Assembly (NCBI GenBank): GCA_964016985.1
Contig: OZ024821.1
Span: 16,789,211-16,853,210, forward strand
DNA from: Anodontia alba
Lineage: Eukaryota > Mollusca > Bivalvia > Lucinida > Lucinidae
Length of the DNA stretch: 64,000 nucleotides
Direction: 5' to 3'
Shown: one piece after another, positions 56,801 through 64,000 of the stretch
Position numbering within the stretch: position 1 is the stretch's first letter
Layout: each line of letters starts with the position of its first letter
The notes under the pieces: generated by a model
Seen by the model: the letters and a program-made list of their open reading frames with translations, nothing else
The model's database searches: none
Told to the model about the DNA's origin: nothing
Translations under genes and position numbers: made by a program

Positions 56801-59800
56801 ACTGAAAAAGTATTAGTCACGAATATAAAATGTGCCTATGGCTTACTTCCTGATAAAACTCATGATATAATTATATCAAACCGTATTGTCATAATCAGGC
56901 TTGCATCACGCACAATTTCAACAACACCACGCACATAATAAGCATATTATCAAATATTCCACGATAGTATACATTCAAGCACAAAAAAATAGGATCATAA
57001 CGAAAGTATGGCGACTCTTAGTTTTTCTTCTTATCAGTCACCTTTGTACAAATAGTGACAGAAGTATGTTAAATTTATATGTTCTAATACTAATGTAAGC
57101 CCCTCGGCAGATAACAAACTCATTACTAATGCCAGTACTGGGGCTGATAATTTGTTTCAGTCGCAGCAATTACTTTAACACTAGCACAAGTCCATGACAA
57201 CACATGAAGGGACAAAGGCAGCGCATCCAGGGGGTAAAATCCCACAGAGTGAATAGATTTTTGAAAAGAAAGCTGCATGTACAGAACATCTTATTCCAAA
57301 TAGCTGCGACGGATAAAATGGTTTTGTGTCGCTTATGTAATTTTGCACTTGTTCAAATACTAGAACGTATAATGTATATGGTAATGGAACATATTCAAAT
57401 TACAGAAGATCAGTTGATATTGTTTGATACTGCGAGATAACGGTGCATATTTCGTTTCTCCGCGGATGTAAAACGAACAACATATTGTTGATCATTACCT
57501 TTCTCCATACCATCCGAGCTAGCATTCTACTTAAATCTATATCGGACCGCTATCGGCCCAAAATGATTTTCTGATTACGATCCGATATTGATTTATTGTC
57601 GGGCCGATAACGGTTCTATATATATATATATTTAAGATTTAAGTAGAATGATAGCTGGAATGTTTACCATTTATGCTACAGATTTTGACGAAAGATTCAG
57701 TGACTGTGGTGGTAGACGCTGTGATATATGCGAGAATATATGATGCTACTATGGCGACCATTAATATCGAGAACGCCCGCCAATCAACGATGTTGTTAGG
57801 AGCAACAACGTTGCGAACCATCCTTGGAACAGTGGGATTGTCGGAGATATTGTCGGAGAGAGACAGAATTGACAAACTTATGCAGGTTAAATACTTTTTT
57901 ACTTTATGAGACATAATTGGAATATGTATACTTGGCAGATGTTCTGTCATTGTTTCCGAGGGTGTCAATTGTTTAGAAATCCTGTTTGTGTTCATGTACA
58001 CCATGTCCAGTCCCTTTTCAGGATATAGATTTACAGTGTTGTCATTCCTGAAAATTATTTTAATCCCCTAAGTTTATCATTTAAAACAAATAATGAAGTT
58101 TTCTACGCCATAATCACGAAGCTAAGCCTTCCCGAGACACAACAAAGAATAAGAGCGGAGAAATAAGCAATTGAAAAAAAAACACACACAAAAAAAAAAC
58201 TCTTTTGCAATAACCAATTTACGTACAATTTAAAACAACTGCAGCGGAGGAACAGCCTTGCAACAGTCAGCAGGAAAAAATAGTGGCCTTACCATTTTCA
58301 AACGGCCAGACCCAAACAGATACCTGTGCAAGTATAGATTCAGATGAGAAGGCTCATAGCGAGCCGTCTCATAAGAATATACACTGTCTGCCATTCTGTT
58401 TCGGACTTTAAACTGAAACCCTTTATTGCATCAGTGTACAAATTTAATGACTAGCGAGTCCACTTCAAAAACTAGGTGGTGAAATGCTAAACCCGTTTTA
58501 CTGGCGGGAACCCTTACCCTTATTTCCTGAAACAGCTCCAGACATTAACCCTTTTATCCCTGAGTTTCCGAAATGGACTCTTCCATCTTTGAATTGTGAC
58601 ATATCCACTGCTGCCAATAGGGGTTTCAGTCTAAGCTCAAAAACAGAATTGCCAACTGTATAAATCCTGATGATCAGGATCTGCACTGTTTGCACATGTC
58701 TCTGTTGTGGCTTGCCGGGCTGAAAGAGTTAACCAAAAAATTACACATGAAAACAAAACAAATCGACAGAAAGAAAACAGAGAGCAAATTTGCAAGTGTG
58801 GAAAAGATGATTACATTACTAGTACCAAAACAAGAAAATACGACACATAAAACAGGTAGCCGTATAGTTGGTGACCATAATGACATTTGTAAGGTACAGA
58901 GGATGGGGACACGTATTGGTTCTAATTATAATTGATTTATTTAGATTATGGATGCTATAAATTTAAAACCTGCGATGAGAGTCAAGTTATCATAAGTTAT
59001 CAGTTACGCGGGTCTAGCAAGTACTTAGTAGACGATTCTGATAATTTTATCAGTATGTAACTTAAAACCTCATACTTAGTGGTGTCGGTGAGCCCTTTTT
59101 AAATCAGGAGGTACGGTATCACTGCCCAATTTTTGGTCTACTTAAATTTACAAAGCATAAATCTAAGTCTTTCACAAGACGCGTTTGGTATTATAATAAT
59201 GGTAATTATGATCTTTTACGGGAAAAGGCATCAGCTATGGACTGGAACTCATTAAAAGATGATGATATAGACAAACATGCTATTAATATAAACACTGCTA
59301 TCTTTTCTCTTGCTAATGAATGTATACCTAACAAACACATTAGGGTCAAATCTTCTGATCCTGCCTGGCTAACAACTTCATTAAAACGATTGATACGTAA
59401 ACGTAAAAGAGCATATAAAAAGGCAAAAAGAACTAATCAGAACGCCATTGGTCAAAGTTTAAAACGCTGCGAAATAAGGTGACGACTCAAATTCGGATTT
59501 CAAAAGATCAGTTCTATAACAAAATTGCCGGTAAGCTAAAATCTGAAACACTTTCTTCTAAAGACTGGTGGGCAACTCTGAAAACGTTTATCAGTCCGAA
59601 CTCAAATTCAGCTATTCCGCCCCTTGAAACTAATGGCATTATATGTACAGATGAGTTGGAAAAAGCAAAAATATTTAATAATTTCTTCCAAAGTCAGACA
59701 TTACTTAACGACCATAATGCAATTATTCCTGATTTTCCTCCCCAGTTATATCGCTCTGAGCTAAGTACCATTTCACTGAGTCCTCCTGAAATCGAGTCAG

Positions 59801-62800
59801 TTCTTAAAATATTAAAAGTTGGAAAAGCATCTGGTCCAAACGGCCTGAGCAATTACATTCTTCGTGAACTATCAAGTGAAGTATCCTCTCCATTGTGTTC
59901 TCTCTTTAATCAGTCTCTTCACTCTGGTGTTATACCAAAATGCTACAAAGAAGCGAATGTTTCTTCTGTTCCCAAAAAGGGCGATCTTTCTCTTGTTTCC
60001 AATTATCGACCAATATCATTACTGAATTCTGAAAGTAAAGTCTTTGAGAAACTTATATTTAAATATCTATATAACCATCTCCAGGACAATAACATGTTGT
60101 CTTCTGTTCAGTCTGGTTTTATACCCGGTGACTCAACCGTTAATCAACTAACCTATTTATATCATATATTTTGCGAGGCATTGGATTCAGGTAAAGAGGT
60201 TCGGACTGTCTTCTGTGACATCAGCAAAGCATTTGACCGTGTTTGGCATGCAGGCCTTATATACAAACTCGAAGTTGCTGGTGTCACAGGAGAAGTCCTT
60301 CGCTGGTTTGAAAGTTATCTTTCTGATAGAAGACAACGTGTTGTTCTTCCGGGTACTTTTTCTGATTGGACTTATCTTAGGGCTGGTGTTCCTCAAGGTT
60401 CCATCTTGGGCCCCCTACTGTTTCTTATTTATATCAACGACATTGTTACTGATATTCATTCAAATATACGTCTTTTTGCGGATGATACCAGTCTGTTTAT
60501 TATTGTAGAAAATCCTTTGACCGCAGCTAACCTATTGAACTCCGATTTAAATAAGATTTCCAGGTGGGCTGCCACATGGCTAGTAACTTTCAATCCTTCT
60601 AAAAGCGAATCTCTTCTAATCTCTCGTAAGATCAACTGGCAAAATCATCCACCCTTATTTATGCAAAACGTGCAGATAGAAGAAGTAGATTTTCATAAAC
60701 ATCTAGGCATATATTTTACTAATGATTGTAGCTGGCATCAACATATTGACTATATAAAAGATAAGGCCTGGTGTAGGATAAATATTATGCGGAAATTAAA
60801 ATTCAAACTTGATAGGAAATCTTTGGAAACAATTTATCTAGTATTTATAAGACCGTTATTAGAATACGGGGATATCATATGGGATAACTGTTCCCAGTAT
60901 GAAAAAAATGAACTGGACAAAATTCAGAATGAGGCGGCAAGGATAGCCACGGGGGCTACTAAGCTCGTCTCGTTAAACAATCTCTACAGAGAAGTTTGTT
61001 GGGAGTCCCTTCACAAACGACGACAGGATCACAAACTTACACTGTTTTATAAAATGTTGAACAACCTTGCACCGATCTATCTATCTTCCTTAATACCCCA
61101 ACAAGTAAGTCACATTTCCCAATATAATCTGCGAAATTCAGGGGATATTCAAACTATACGGGCTAAAACGAATCAGTTTTACAACTCTTTCCTACCTTCG
61201 ACTTTAAGAGAGTGGAATAACTTACCATCTGAGGCAAGACAATGCACCACCTTAAATTCCTTTAAACATTTTCTTAAGAAAGATAAATATTCAGTCCCGA
61301 ACTATTACTATCATGGCAATAGAAAGGCACAAATCCTACACGCTCGACTACGTACAGGCTGTAGTTCTTTGAATTTAGATTTATTCTATAAAAATATAAC
61401 AGACTCGCCTTTATGTCTTTGTGGCAGTGTTGAAGATCCACAACATTTTTTCTTTCATTGCAGATTTTATCAAGCACACCGTAATATCCTCCTAAATGCC
61501 ATAAATGGTTATTACACTCCTTCCTTAAGATTGTTGTTATATGGTGATCCGTCTTTATCCCAGGAAATAAACAGAGATATTTTTGATCATGTTCATAAAT
61601 TTATCATTGACACAAAGCGTTTCTAACCTTATATAATTAGCCATAAGTATGCGACGATATAATGAAAGCTGCTGCTTAGATCATCCAGTATGCCTGCTCC
61701 CCACTTTTATTCTCTTTTCCCCTTAGTTTATTTTCGTTGTTTCTTGTTTTTTTTTTTTTGTTTTTTTTTTTTTTTTTGTTTGTTTTTTTTTTTTCATTTC
61801 TTCTACATTTAATGTACCAAATTTTCAAACTATGGTTCATATATATTCTTATCTGCCCAAGTTTTTGGTAGTCAGTTAGTATATTATTCATCTGTTGTTA
61901 TTCAAATTGATTCATATCAGTCTGCCTGAACCATTACTTAATATTAACTTATATCAGTAGTAATCCGCCACAAACATTACAACTGTATATTTACTGGGAG
62001 AGGGACTCTATAAGCATTTGCTTTCGTTCTAATCCTTTATATGTTTTCAGCTTCCGTCTGTTTGTGTTATATTGTAAACTATTTGAATAAAATATGTTTA
62101 TACTAAATTAAAAACTTAACATTTGAATGCCTTTAAATGTAGTTCGGAGGTTCACTTGTAAACTGGTCCCAAATATTACTGTACACACATTTTCAGAAGT
62201 GGTGTTACTTAGCAGCTAACGATCACGTGCCATATTAATTAATTGAATTGTCACGATTACAGAGATAAACATGCAACTGCAAAACATATTACGACATATA
62301 CTTGACATATACTTGACAACATTTCGTTTCTTCGCAGTAAAATAGTTGGTTTCAAATATAATAAAAAACATATTTAAACGTACGAAACATAAAGATGAAA
62401 AGTAAATGACAAATATGGCCAACATTGGATTTTCAATCAGGGCTGCTATGACCTTAGTGCTATAAACCAGACGACAAGTAAACTTTTCATAGCTTTTGTC
62501 TGTAAGTGATTTTGACATGCTAGCCGGGGCGCAGCTTTCCAGTTAGTAGTAGCGTCCAGCGACGACTCAGATAAGCCTGGGTATAGTTGCATTCAGATTA
62601 GAGTCTTTGCAGAGCACTGTGGATAGTCAAGGACCCAAAGTGTTTTCAAGGGACAACGAAGACTCTGATCAGCATGCGCATCTGCGAAGGCCAACAGTGA
62701 AGAAACTTGATAAGACTGCGCAGACCAAGCTAAACCACTTTAACAGCAGGCATGTACGGACGTTCACTGTTTCATTGAAGTCTTATGCACATTAGAGCCG

Positions 62801-63138
62801 CATATTGAGAAAAAGTACCTTTCTACAAGTGCGCCCTACGAAGACTATAATTAGCCTGCGCATACGTGCAGTCTTATCAGTCATTGTTGTCTGCATGAAG
62901 AATTTTTGCATCCCTGGCTATCCTAACTGCGCCCAGCGAATATTCTGCGCCCAGCCCGAATGTGCAGGCTGATCTGAATCTTCTCTAGAATGACATATTC
63001 GAAGGTACGCGTTCGTATGTTTACGACTTATTTGTTTCCTCATGCGTTTGTAATTTATTAACACATTTTGTATGGCTTACAGAGTCACCTGGATGAAGCT
63101 ACGGAACACTGGGGTGTTAGAGTTGAACGTGTAGAAAT
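44769..63138 (+). CDS. Stomatin / band 7 SPFH-domain membrane protein, exons 1-6 (3' end beyond window)
   Basis: Six exons (44769-44826, 46280-46395, 51323-51395, 56322-56404, 57682-57885, 63083-63138) splice in phase into 196 residues plus 2 nt. Order: a short cytosolic N-terminus (1-32), a hydrophobic hairpin segment (about 34-57) with Cys33 and Pro50 at the places of the palmitoylated cysteine and kinking proline of stomatin, then the SPFH/band-7 domain from VVQEYERAVIFRLGR (59-73). Conserved marks are GPGLFF, PC at 89-90, SFIK-like TFIKVDLR, VPQEILTKDSVTV, LRTILG, LSEILSER and HWGVRVERVE. The family is a monotopic inner-leaflet protein that oligomerises and modulates ion channels and cholesterol-rich domains. 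Human stomatin has about 288 residues, so roughly 85-90 C-terminal residues lie to the right. It could equally be a close paralogue such as a podocin/MEC-2 type; residues favour stomatin. Introns hold many repeats, an antisense LINE and a sense LINE. Confidence 0.93.
44951..45287 (+). mobile_element. Family B element in stomatin intron 1
   Basis: From CGAAATTCCAGTGGCTCG to TTGAAGTTTTACTATA. Family C starts immediately after it. Confidence 0.8.
45288..45592. mobile_element. Family C element
   Basis: TACAGTTGACTCTCGATATC to AACGAGAGTCGACTGTA; central GTGGAAAAGGGCTTCTCTTT. It abuts a family B copy. Confidence 0.85.
45794..46143 (+). mobile_element. Family B element, near-consensus
   Basis: Perfect central palindrome (GCCTCGATGAGGC tip). 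TACAGTCGAACTTCAATGG and TTGAGGTTCGACTGTA ends are both next to TA. Confidence 0.9.
46280..46395 (+). CDS. Stomatin exon 2 (membrane hairpin)
   Basis: Acceptor atacaatttcag and donor GTGAGT. It carries YGFCSYLLII through LTFPFSLCWSLK, the intramembrane hairpin with its conserved proline. Confidence 0.9.
46690..47490. other. Stomatin intron 2, left part
   Basis: A decayed family B-like centre at 46690-46760, a GTAGTAGTAG microsatellite at 47299-47340, otherwise nothing recognised. Confidence 0.5.
47630..49700 (-). pseudogene. Decayed non-LTR retrotransposon ORF2, antisense in stomatin intron 2
   Basis: Read on the minus strand, 49102-49659 gives the pre-RT linker (PWITYKIRRKIRKRNK, then NPKDFYRYANREKT). 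Fragments in shifting frames down to 47640 give LYINDIM with RLFADD, GLVRPVLEYA and WNAIPASI. Many stops and frameshifts break it. A TTTA/AAAT repeat at 47497-47518 lies at its 3' side, like the short tandem tail of CR1-type elements. Confidence 0.85.
49951..50204 (+). mobile_element. Family A element, right end missing
   Basis: Perfect central stem. The sequence breaks off after GGAGGTGAAATTC, where the inverted retroelement copy begins. Confidence 0.8.
50217..50850 (-). mobile_element. Retroelement 3' region, inverted copy
   Basis: Reverse complement of 35150-35780 along its whole length. It directly abuts a family A element whose right end is missing. The 202-codon plus-strand ORF over it is antisense to the element and low in plausibility. 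Confidence 0.75.
51323..51395 (+). CDS. Stomatin exon 3 (start of the SPFH domain)
   Basis: Acceptor tttttatccacag and donor GTATGT. It encodes VVQEYERAVIFRLGRVRG and GPG; EYERA-IFRLGR is diagnostic for the family. Confidence 0.95.
51400..53080. other. Stomatin intron 3, left part
   Basis: The 110-codon ORF at 51400 begins in the splice donor and has no recognised features. Several worn hairpin-core and CAGCAGACGACA-type pieces; no exon. Confidence 0.5.
52700..52870. repeat. TTGACATTTCATGCAAATTG palindrome element
   Basis: GACATTTCATGCAAATTG, then CCTCTGGAG, then CAATTTGCATGATATGTC. Related centres at 19345 and 55294. Confidence 0.7.
53087..54658 (-). mobile_element. Helitron-like non-autonomous element with tandem monomers
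   Basis: Read on the minus strand it starts TCAACAAGAGGGCC and ends with the hairpin GAGCACTTCGTGCTC followed by AGGTGAGCTAA, resembling Helitron 3' ends (hairpin then CTRR). Inside are two monomer types. Four copies of about 165 bp (53330-53950) are each marked by 'GACCTCTACCAA...GCCCTGGGG'. Five copies of about 120 bp (54000-54600) are marked by 'GACCAGTAGATGACC...AAGGTCA'. A GTCCGTC-rich stretch sits at 53140-53170. No protein coding. Confidence 0.7.
54953..54984. repeat. Poly-C then poly-A tract
   Basis: About 20 C and 10 A, the same order as at 2410-2510. Confidence 0.95.
55290..55345. repeat. GACATTTCATGCAAATTGTC palindrome
   Basis: The arms differ at a single base around TCCACTGGAGA. 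Followed by TCTGTCGTAAGCTGAA, a worn CAGCAGACGACA-type end. Confidence 0.75.
55480..55757 (-). mobile_element. Family A element, first of a head-to-tail pair
   Basis: Complete; its terminal GTGATG is followed by a single A and the next copy. Confidence 0.9.
55759..56023 (-). mobile_element. Family A element, second of the pair
   Basis: Same orientation, with a different, more diverged centre. The terminal GTTTTCGTAATG is duplicated at 56022-56034. Confidence 0.9.
56061..56282 (+). mobile_element. TTAA-flanked element, type 1, diverged
   Basis: Right end GCACTAGGCACAAATTAGTTAA; the left end is degraded near ACCTATTTATTACG. The core hairpin at 56175-56241 is imperfect. It sits just 5' of stomatin exon 4. 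Confidence 0.55.
56322..56404 (+). CDS. Stomatin exon 4
   Basis: Acceptor ttgtttccgcag and donor GTAATA. It encodes LFFLMPCVDTFIKVDLR and ends at VPQE. Cys90 matches the second acylated cysteine of stomatin. Confidence 0.95.
56604..56697. mobile_element. Second copy of the GCATTCTACTTAAATC element
   Basis: CCCAGCAAGCATTCTACTT to AAGCAGAATGCTGGC. The inner stem GTCGGCCCGAC is repeated as GTCGGGCCGAC. Confidence 0.8.
57517..57659. mobile_element. Third copy, 22 bp before stomatin exon 5
   Basis: GCTAGCATTCTACTTAAATC to TTAAGTAGAATGATAGCTGG with a TA microsatellite inside (57618-57631). The intron acceptor begins just after it. Confidence 0.8.
57682..57885 (+). CDS. Stomatin exon 5 (SPFH core)
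   Basis: Sixty-eight codons in phase 0, from ILTKDSVTV to DRIDKLMQ, with acceptor tttatgctacag and donor GTTAAA. It includes ATTLRTILGTVGLSEILSER. MATINIENARQSTML replaces the vertebrate ANITNADSAT region. Confidence 0.95.
58322..58395. repeat. Hairpin core, GATGAGA type
   Basis: TTCAGATGAGAAGGCTC / GAGCCGTCTCATAAGAAT, partly mismatched. Confidence 0.7.
58545..58732. mobile_element. TTAA-flanked element, core mostly deleted
   Basis: TTAACCCTTTTATCCCTGAG to GGGCTGAAAGAGTTAA. Only GATCAGGATCTGCACTG of the core remains. Confidence 0.55.
59237..59482 (+). pseudogene. LINE ORF2 segment between endonuclease and RT, frame-shifted
   Basis: Open from about 59102 to TGA at 59480. It contains a tryptophan/basic linker (DPAWLTTSLKRLIRKRKRAY) typical of the region preceding the RT domain. 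A single-base shift near 59462-59475 puts the continuation into the frame of the next ORF, so this copy could not make one intact protein. Confidence 0.8.
59479..61626 (+). CDS. Reverse transcriptase of the non-LTR retrotransposon
   Basis: A 715-codon ORF. The RT domain spans about residues 90-350: GKASGPNGL, YRPISLLN (176-183), SGFIPGDST, FCDISKAFDRVWH, AGVPQGSILGPLLFLIYIND, and the catalytic FADDT box with aspartates at residues 335-336. The thumb region and a C-terminal cysteine/histidine cluster (C646, C648, H656, H660, C661) follow. The enzyme would copy element RNA at a nicked target. No RNase H domain is evident. The long open frame suggests a young insertion despite the upstream frameshift. 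The start is set by the frame only; a GTG opens it. Confidence 0.93.
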   Translation: MTTQIRISKDQFYNKIAGKLKSETLSSKDWWATLKTFISPNSNSAIPPLETNGIICTDELEKAKIFNNFFQSQTLLNDHNAIIPDFPPQLYRSELSTISLSPPEIESVLKILKVGKASGPNGLSNYILRELSSEVSSPLCSLFNQSLHSGVIPKCYKEANVSSVPKKGDLSLVSNYRPISLLNSESKVFEKLIFKYLYNHLQDNNMLSSVQSGFIPGDSTVNQLTYLYHIFCEALDSGKEVRTVFCDISKAFDRVWHAGLIYKLEVAGVTGEVLRWFESYLSDRRQRVVLPGTFSDWTYLRAGVPQGSILGPLLFLIYINDIVTDIHSNIRLFADDTSLFIIVENPLTAANLLNSDLNKISRWAATWLVTFNPSKSESLLISRKINWQNHPPLFMQNVQIEEVDFHKHLGIYFTNDCSWHQHIDYIKDKAWCRINIMRKLKFKLDRKSLETIYLVFIRPLLEYGDIIWDNCSQYEKNELDKIQNEAARIATGATKLVSLNNLYREVCWESLHKRRQDHKLTLFYKMLNNLAPIYLSSLIPQQVSHISQYNLRNSGDIQTIRAKTNQFYNSFLPSTLREWNNLPSEARQCTTLNSFKHFLKKDKYSVPNYYYHGNRKAQILHARLRTGCSSLNLDLFYKNITDSPLCLCGSVEDPQHFFFHCRFYQAHRNILLNAINGYYTPSLRLLLYGDPSLSQEINRDIFDHVHKFIIDTKRF
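62113..63082. other. Stomatin intron 5, right of the LINE
   Basis: CGCAGxCTGATCAG half-sites at 62660-62970, nothing else recognised. Confidence 0.5.
63083..63138 (+). CDS. Stomatin exon 6 (last visible)
   Basis: Acceptor atggcttacag and donor GTGAGT. It encodes SHLDEATEHWGVRVERVE plus two bases, in phase with exon 5. The next exon is not within the remaining 860 bp. Confidence 0.9.
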
Positions 63139-64000
63139 GTGAGTAAATCGTCTTCCACCCACAATGCTAGACGTTCTAAGAAGCATTTGTTTTTCATAGC
63201 AGGCTTTCAAGTTGCGAGATGAATTAGAGCCGCAACATCACAAAACATACCTTCGGTTGTGTGCGCTCAGTACGAATACAGATCAGCCTGATCGTTCGTG
63301 CAGTCTTTTCAGTCTATTTGTTTTCCGCAAGAAGAAACTATGCATTCTCGGTTATCCAAAATGCGCCAAACAGTAAAAGTGACAACGCCAAACAGTAAAA
63401 GTGACAACATTTGTAGCTCCGTGTTTCTTCCTTGCACTGGGGGTGGTCGGGTGGTGCGAAGGTGCTGTGTATCTTACATCATCGGGGCGTCCAGCTGATA
63501 TTGGCTTACAGTTGGGCAAGGCCTGCTATCCTTGTAGTGGGTAAGGGTAGAGGGGGAATGTTTTTTATTTCTTCTGTTTCTTCACTTTCATTCCTGTTCC
63601 TCTTTCTTCCCTGTCCTTCTCTTTCATCTCCTCTACTCTCTCTCCTATCTCTTTTCTCCCTTTCTCTGGGAGACGACACAAAATGACCCTCAAGGGTTGA
63701 CGTGTCGTTAAACCCCAACACAATCAAATCTTCCTTGCACTGCAATCCCTTTTTGAAAAAAAGTCTATTCTGAACGAAACCAAATTGTTTCCACACGGAG
63801 AAAACTCTTTCCTTGTAGAGAAGACTCATTTACAGAAGCCATTTTGTCTCTCTAAAAGTGGATAAAGTTCCTCGTTATATTCATATAAGTTTTTTTTACA
63901 TAGATATAAGGATGCTGTAGTACTTTTTTGTCAGTATTTGAAATTGAGCCGGGCACAGCATTCCTACAAGATTGCATATGCACTCAACAAAGACTCAGAG
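63139..64000. other. Stomatin intron 6, left part
   Basis: A CT-rich tract at 63570-63680 and a dispersed repeat at 63745-63865. No further stomatin exon before the edge. Confidence 0.6.

Larger units (their letters stand above)
59102..62112 (+). mobile_element. Non-LTR retrotransposon, 5'-truncated (Jockey/CR1-like ORF2)
   Basis: The first recognisable coding at 59120 is the tail of an endonuclease domain (RYHCPIFG, the usual SDHCPI site). The RT ORF and an AT-rich 3' UTR follow, with poly-T runs at 61749-61793 and AATAAA at 62086. The 5' end with the rest of the endonuclease is missing. It lies in sense orientation in the intron between stomatin exons 5 and 6. Target duplications were not found. 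Confidence 0.9.

Noticed and set aside
57639..58004. 121-codon minus-strand ORF
   Set aside because: Shadow of stomatin exon 5 on the other strand.
58944..59065. Open stretch after ttatttag reading CYKFKTCDESQVIISYQLRG
   Set aside because: Only about 40 codons and no donor in phase. It abuts the LINE but does not read like an endonuclease; left unassigned.

Overview
The window looks like eukaryotic, AT-rich, intron- and repeat-dense DNA from a marine invertebrate, most likely a bivalve mollusc. The basis is GT-AG exons separated by kilobase introns, an animal stomatin gene, the TACATGTA-rich texture and repeat classes typical of bivalve genomes. Species is not determined. No prokaryotic operon, CRISPR array, tRNA or rRNA was recognised.

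Genes. (1) Plus strand, 4313-17686: the last five exons of an unrecognised cysteine-rich protein. Exon phases join perfectly for 267 codons and a stop. Its third and fourth exons encode two diverged copies of one module (W-x-C-H ... A-C ... R-V-[YF]-T-x-G-Q-N ... G-C-x3-C-x-C-C), and exon 4 carries a very young in-frame 45-bp duplication. (2) Plus strand, 44769-63138: the first six coding exons of a stomatin/band-7 (SPFH) membrane-scaffold gene. It runs off the right edge and lacks roughly the last third of the protein. (3) Minus strand, 3010-3152: a likely first coding exon of an unidentified gene running off the left edge. (4) Minus strand, 16854-17089: an isolated exon-like ORF inside the last intron of gene 1. 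Genes 3 and 4 are predictions from codon and splice structure only.

Retroelements. A 5'-truncated non-LTR retrotransposon with a 715-codon reverse-transcriptase ORF (59102-62110, plus) sits inside the last visible intron of the stomatin gene. A decayed relative lies antisense at 47630-49700. Three copies of a second retroelement's 3' region lie at about 9745-11000, 35150-35780 (plus) and 50217-50850 (minus); the first still has a broken coding tail.

DNA elements. Almost all remaining sequence is small non-autonomous elements. The dominant one, called family A here, has about 21 copies of roughly 250-350 bp with unequal ends (CATCACGAAAACATGCC / CATTACGAAAACACGCC) and three internal hairpins. 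Others are CAGT-ended, TA-flanked pogo/Tigger-like elements (families B-E), TTAA-flanked elements, Helitron-like elements with tandem monomers, and long elements with termini made of short palindromes repeated in tandem. A 55-75 bp hairpin occurs about 20 times: its outer flanks are conserved while its inner stem differs between copies and stays self-complementary.

Layout: 1-3.2 kb minus-strand exon and repeats; 4.3-17.7 kb gene 1 with repeat-filled introns; 17.7-44.5 kb intergenic repeats; 44.5-63.1 kb stomatin gene with retroelements and repeats in its introns; 63.1-64 kb the beginning of its next intron.
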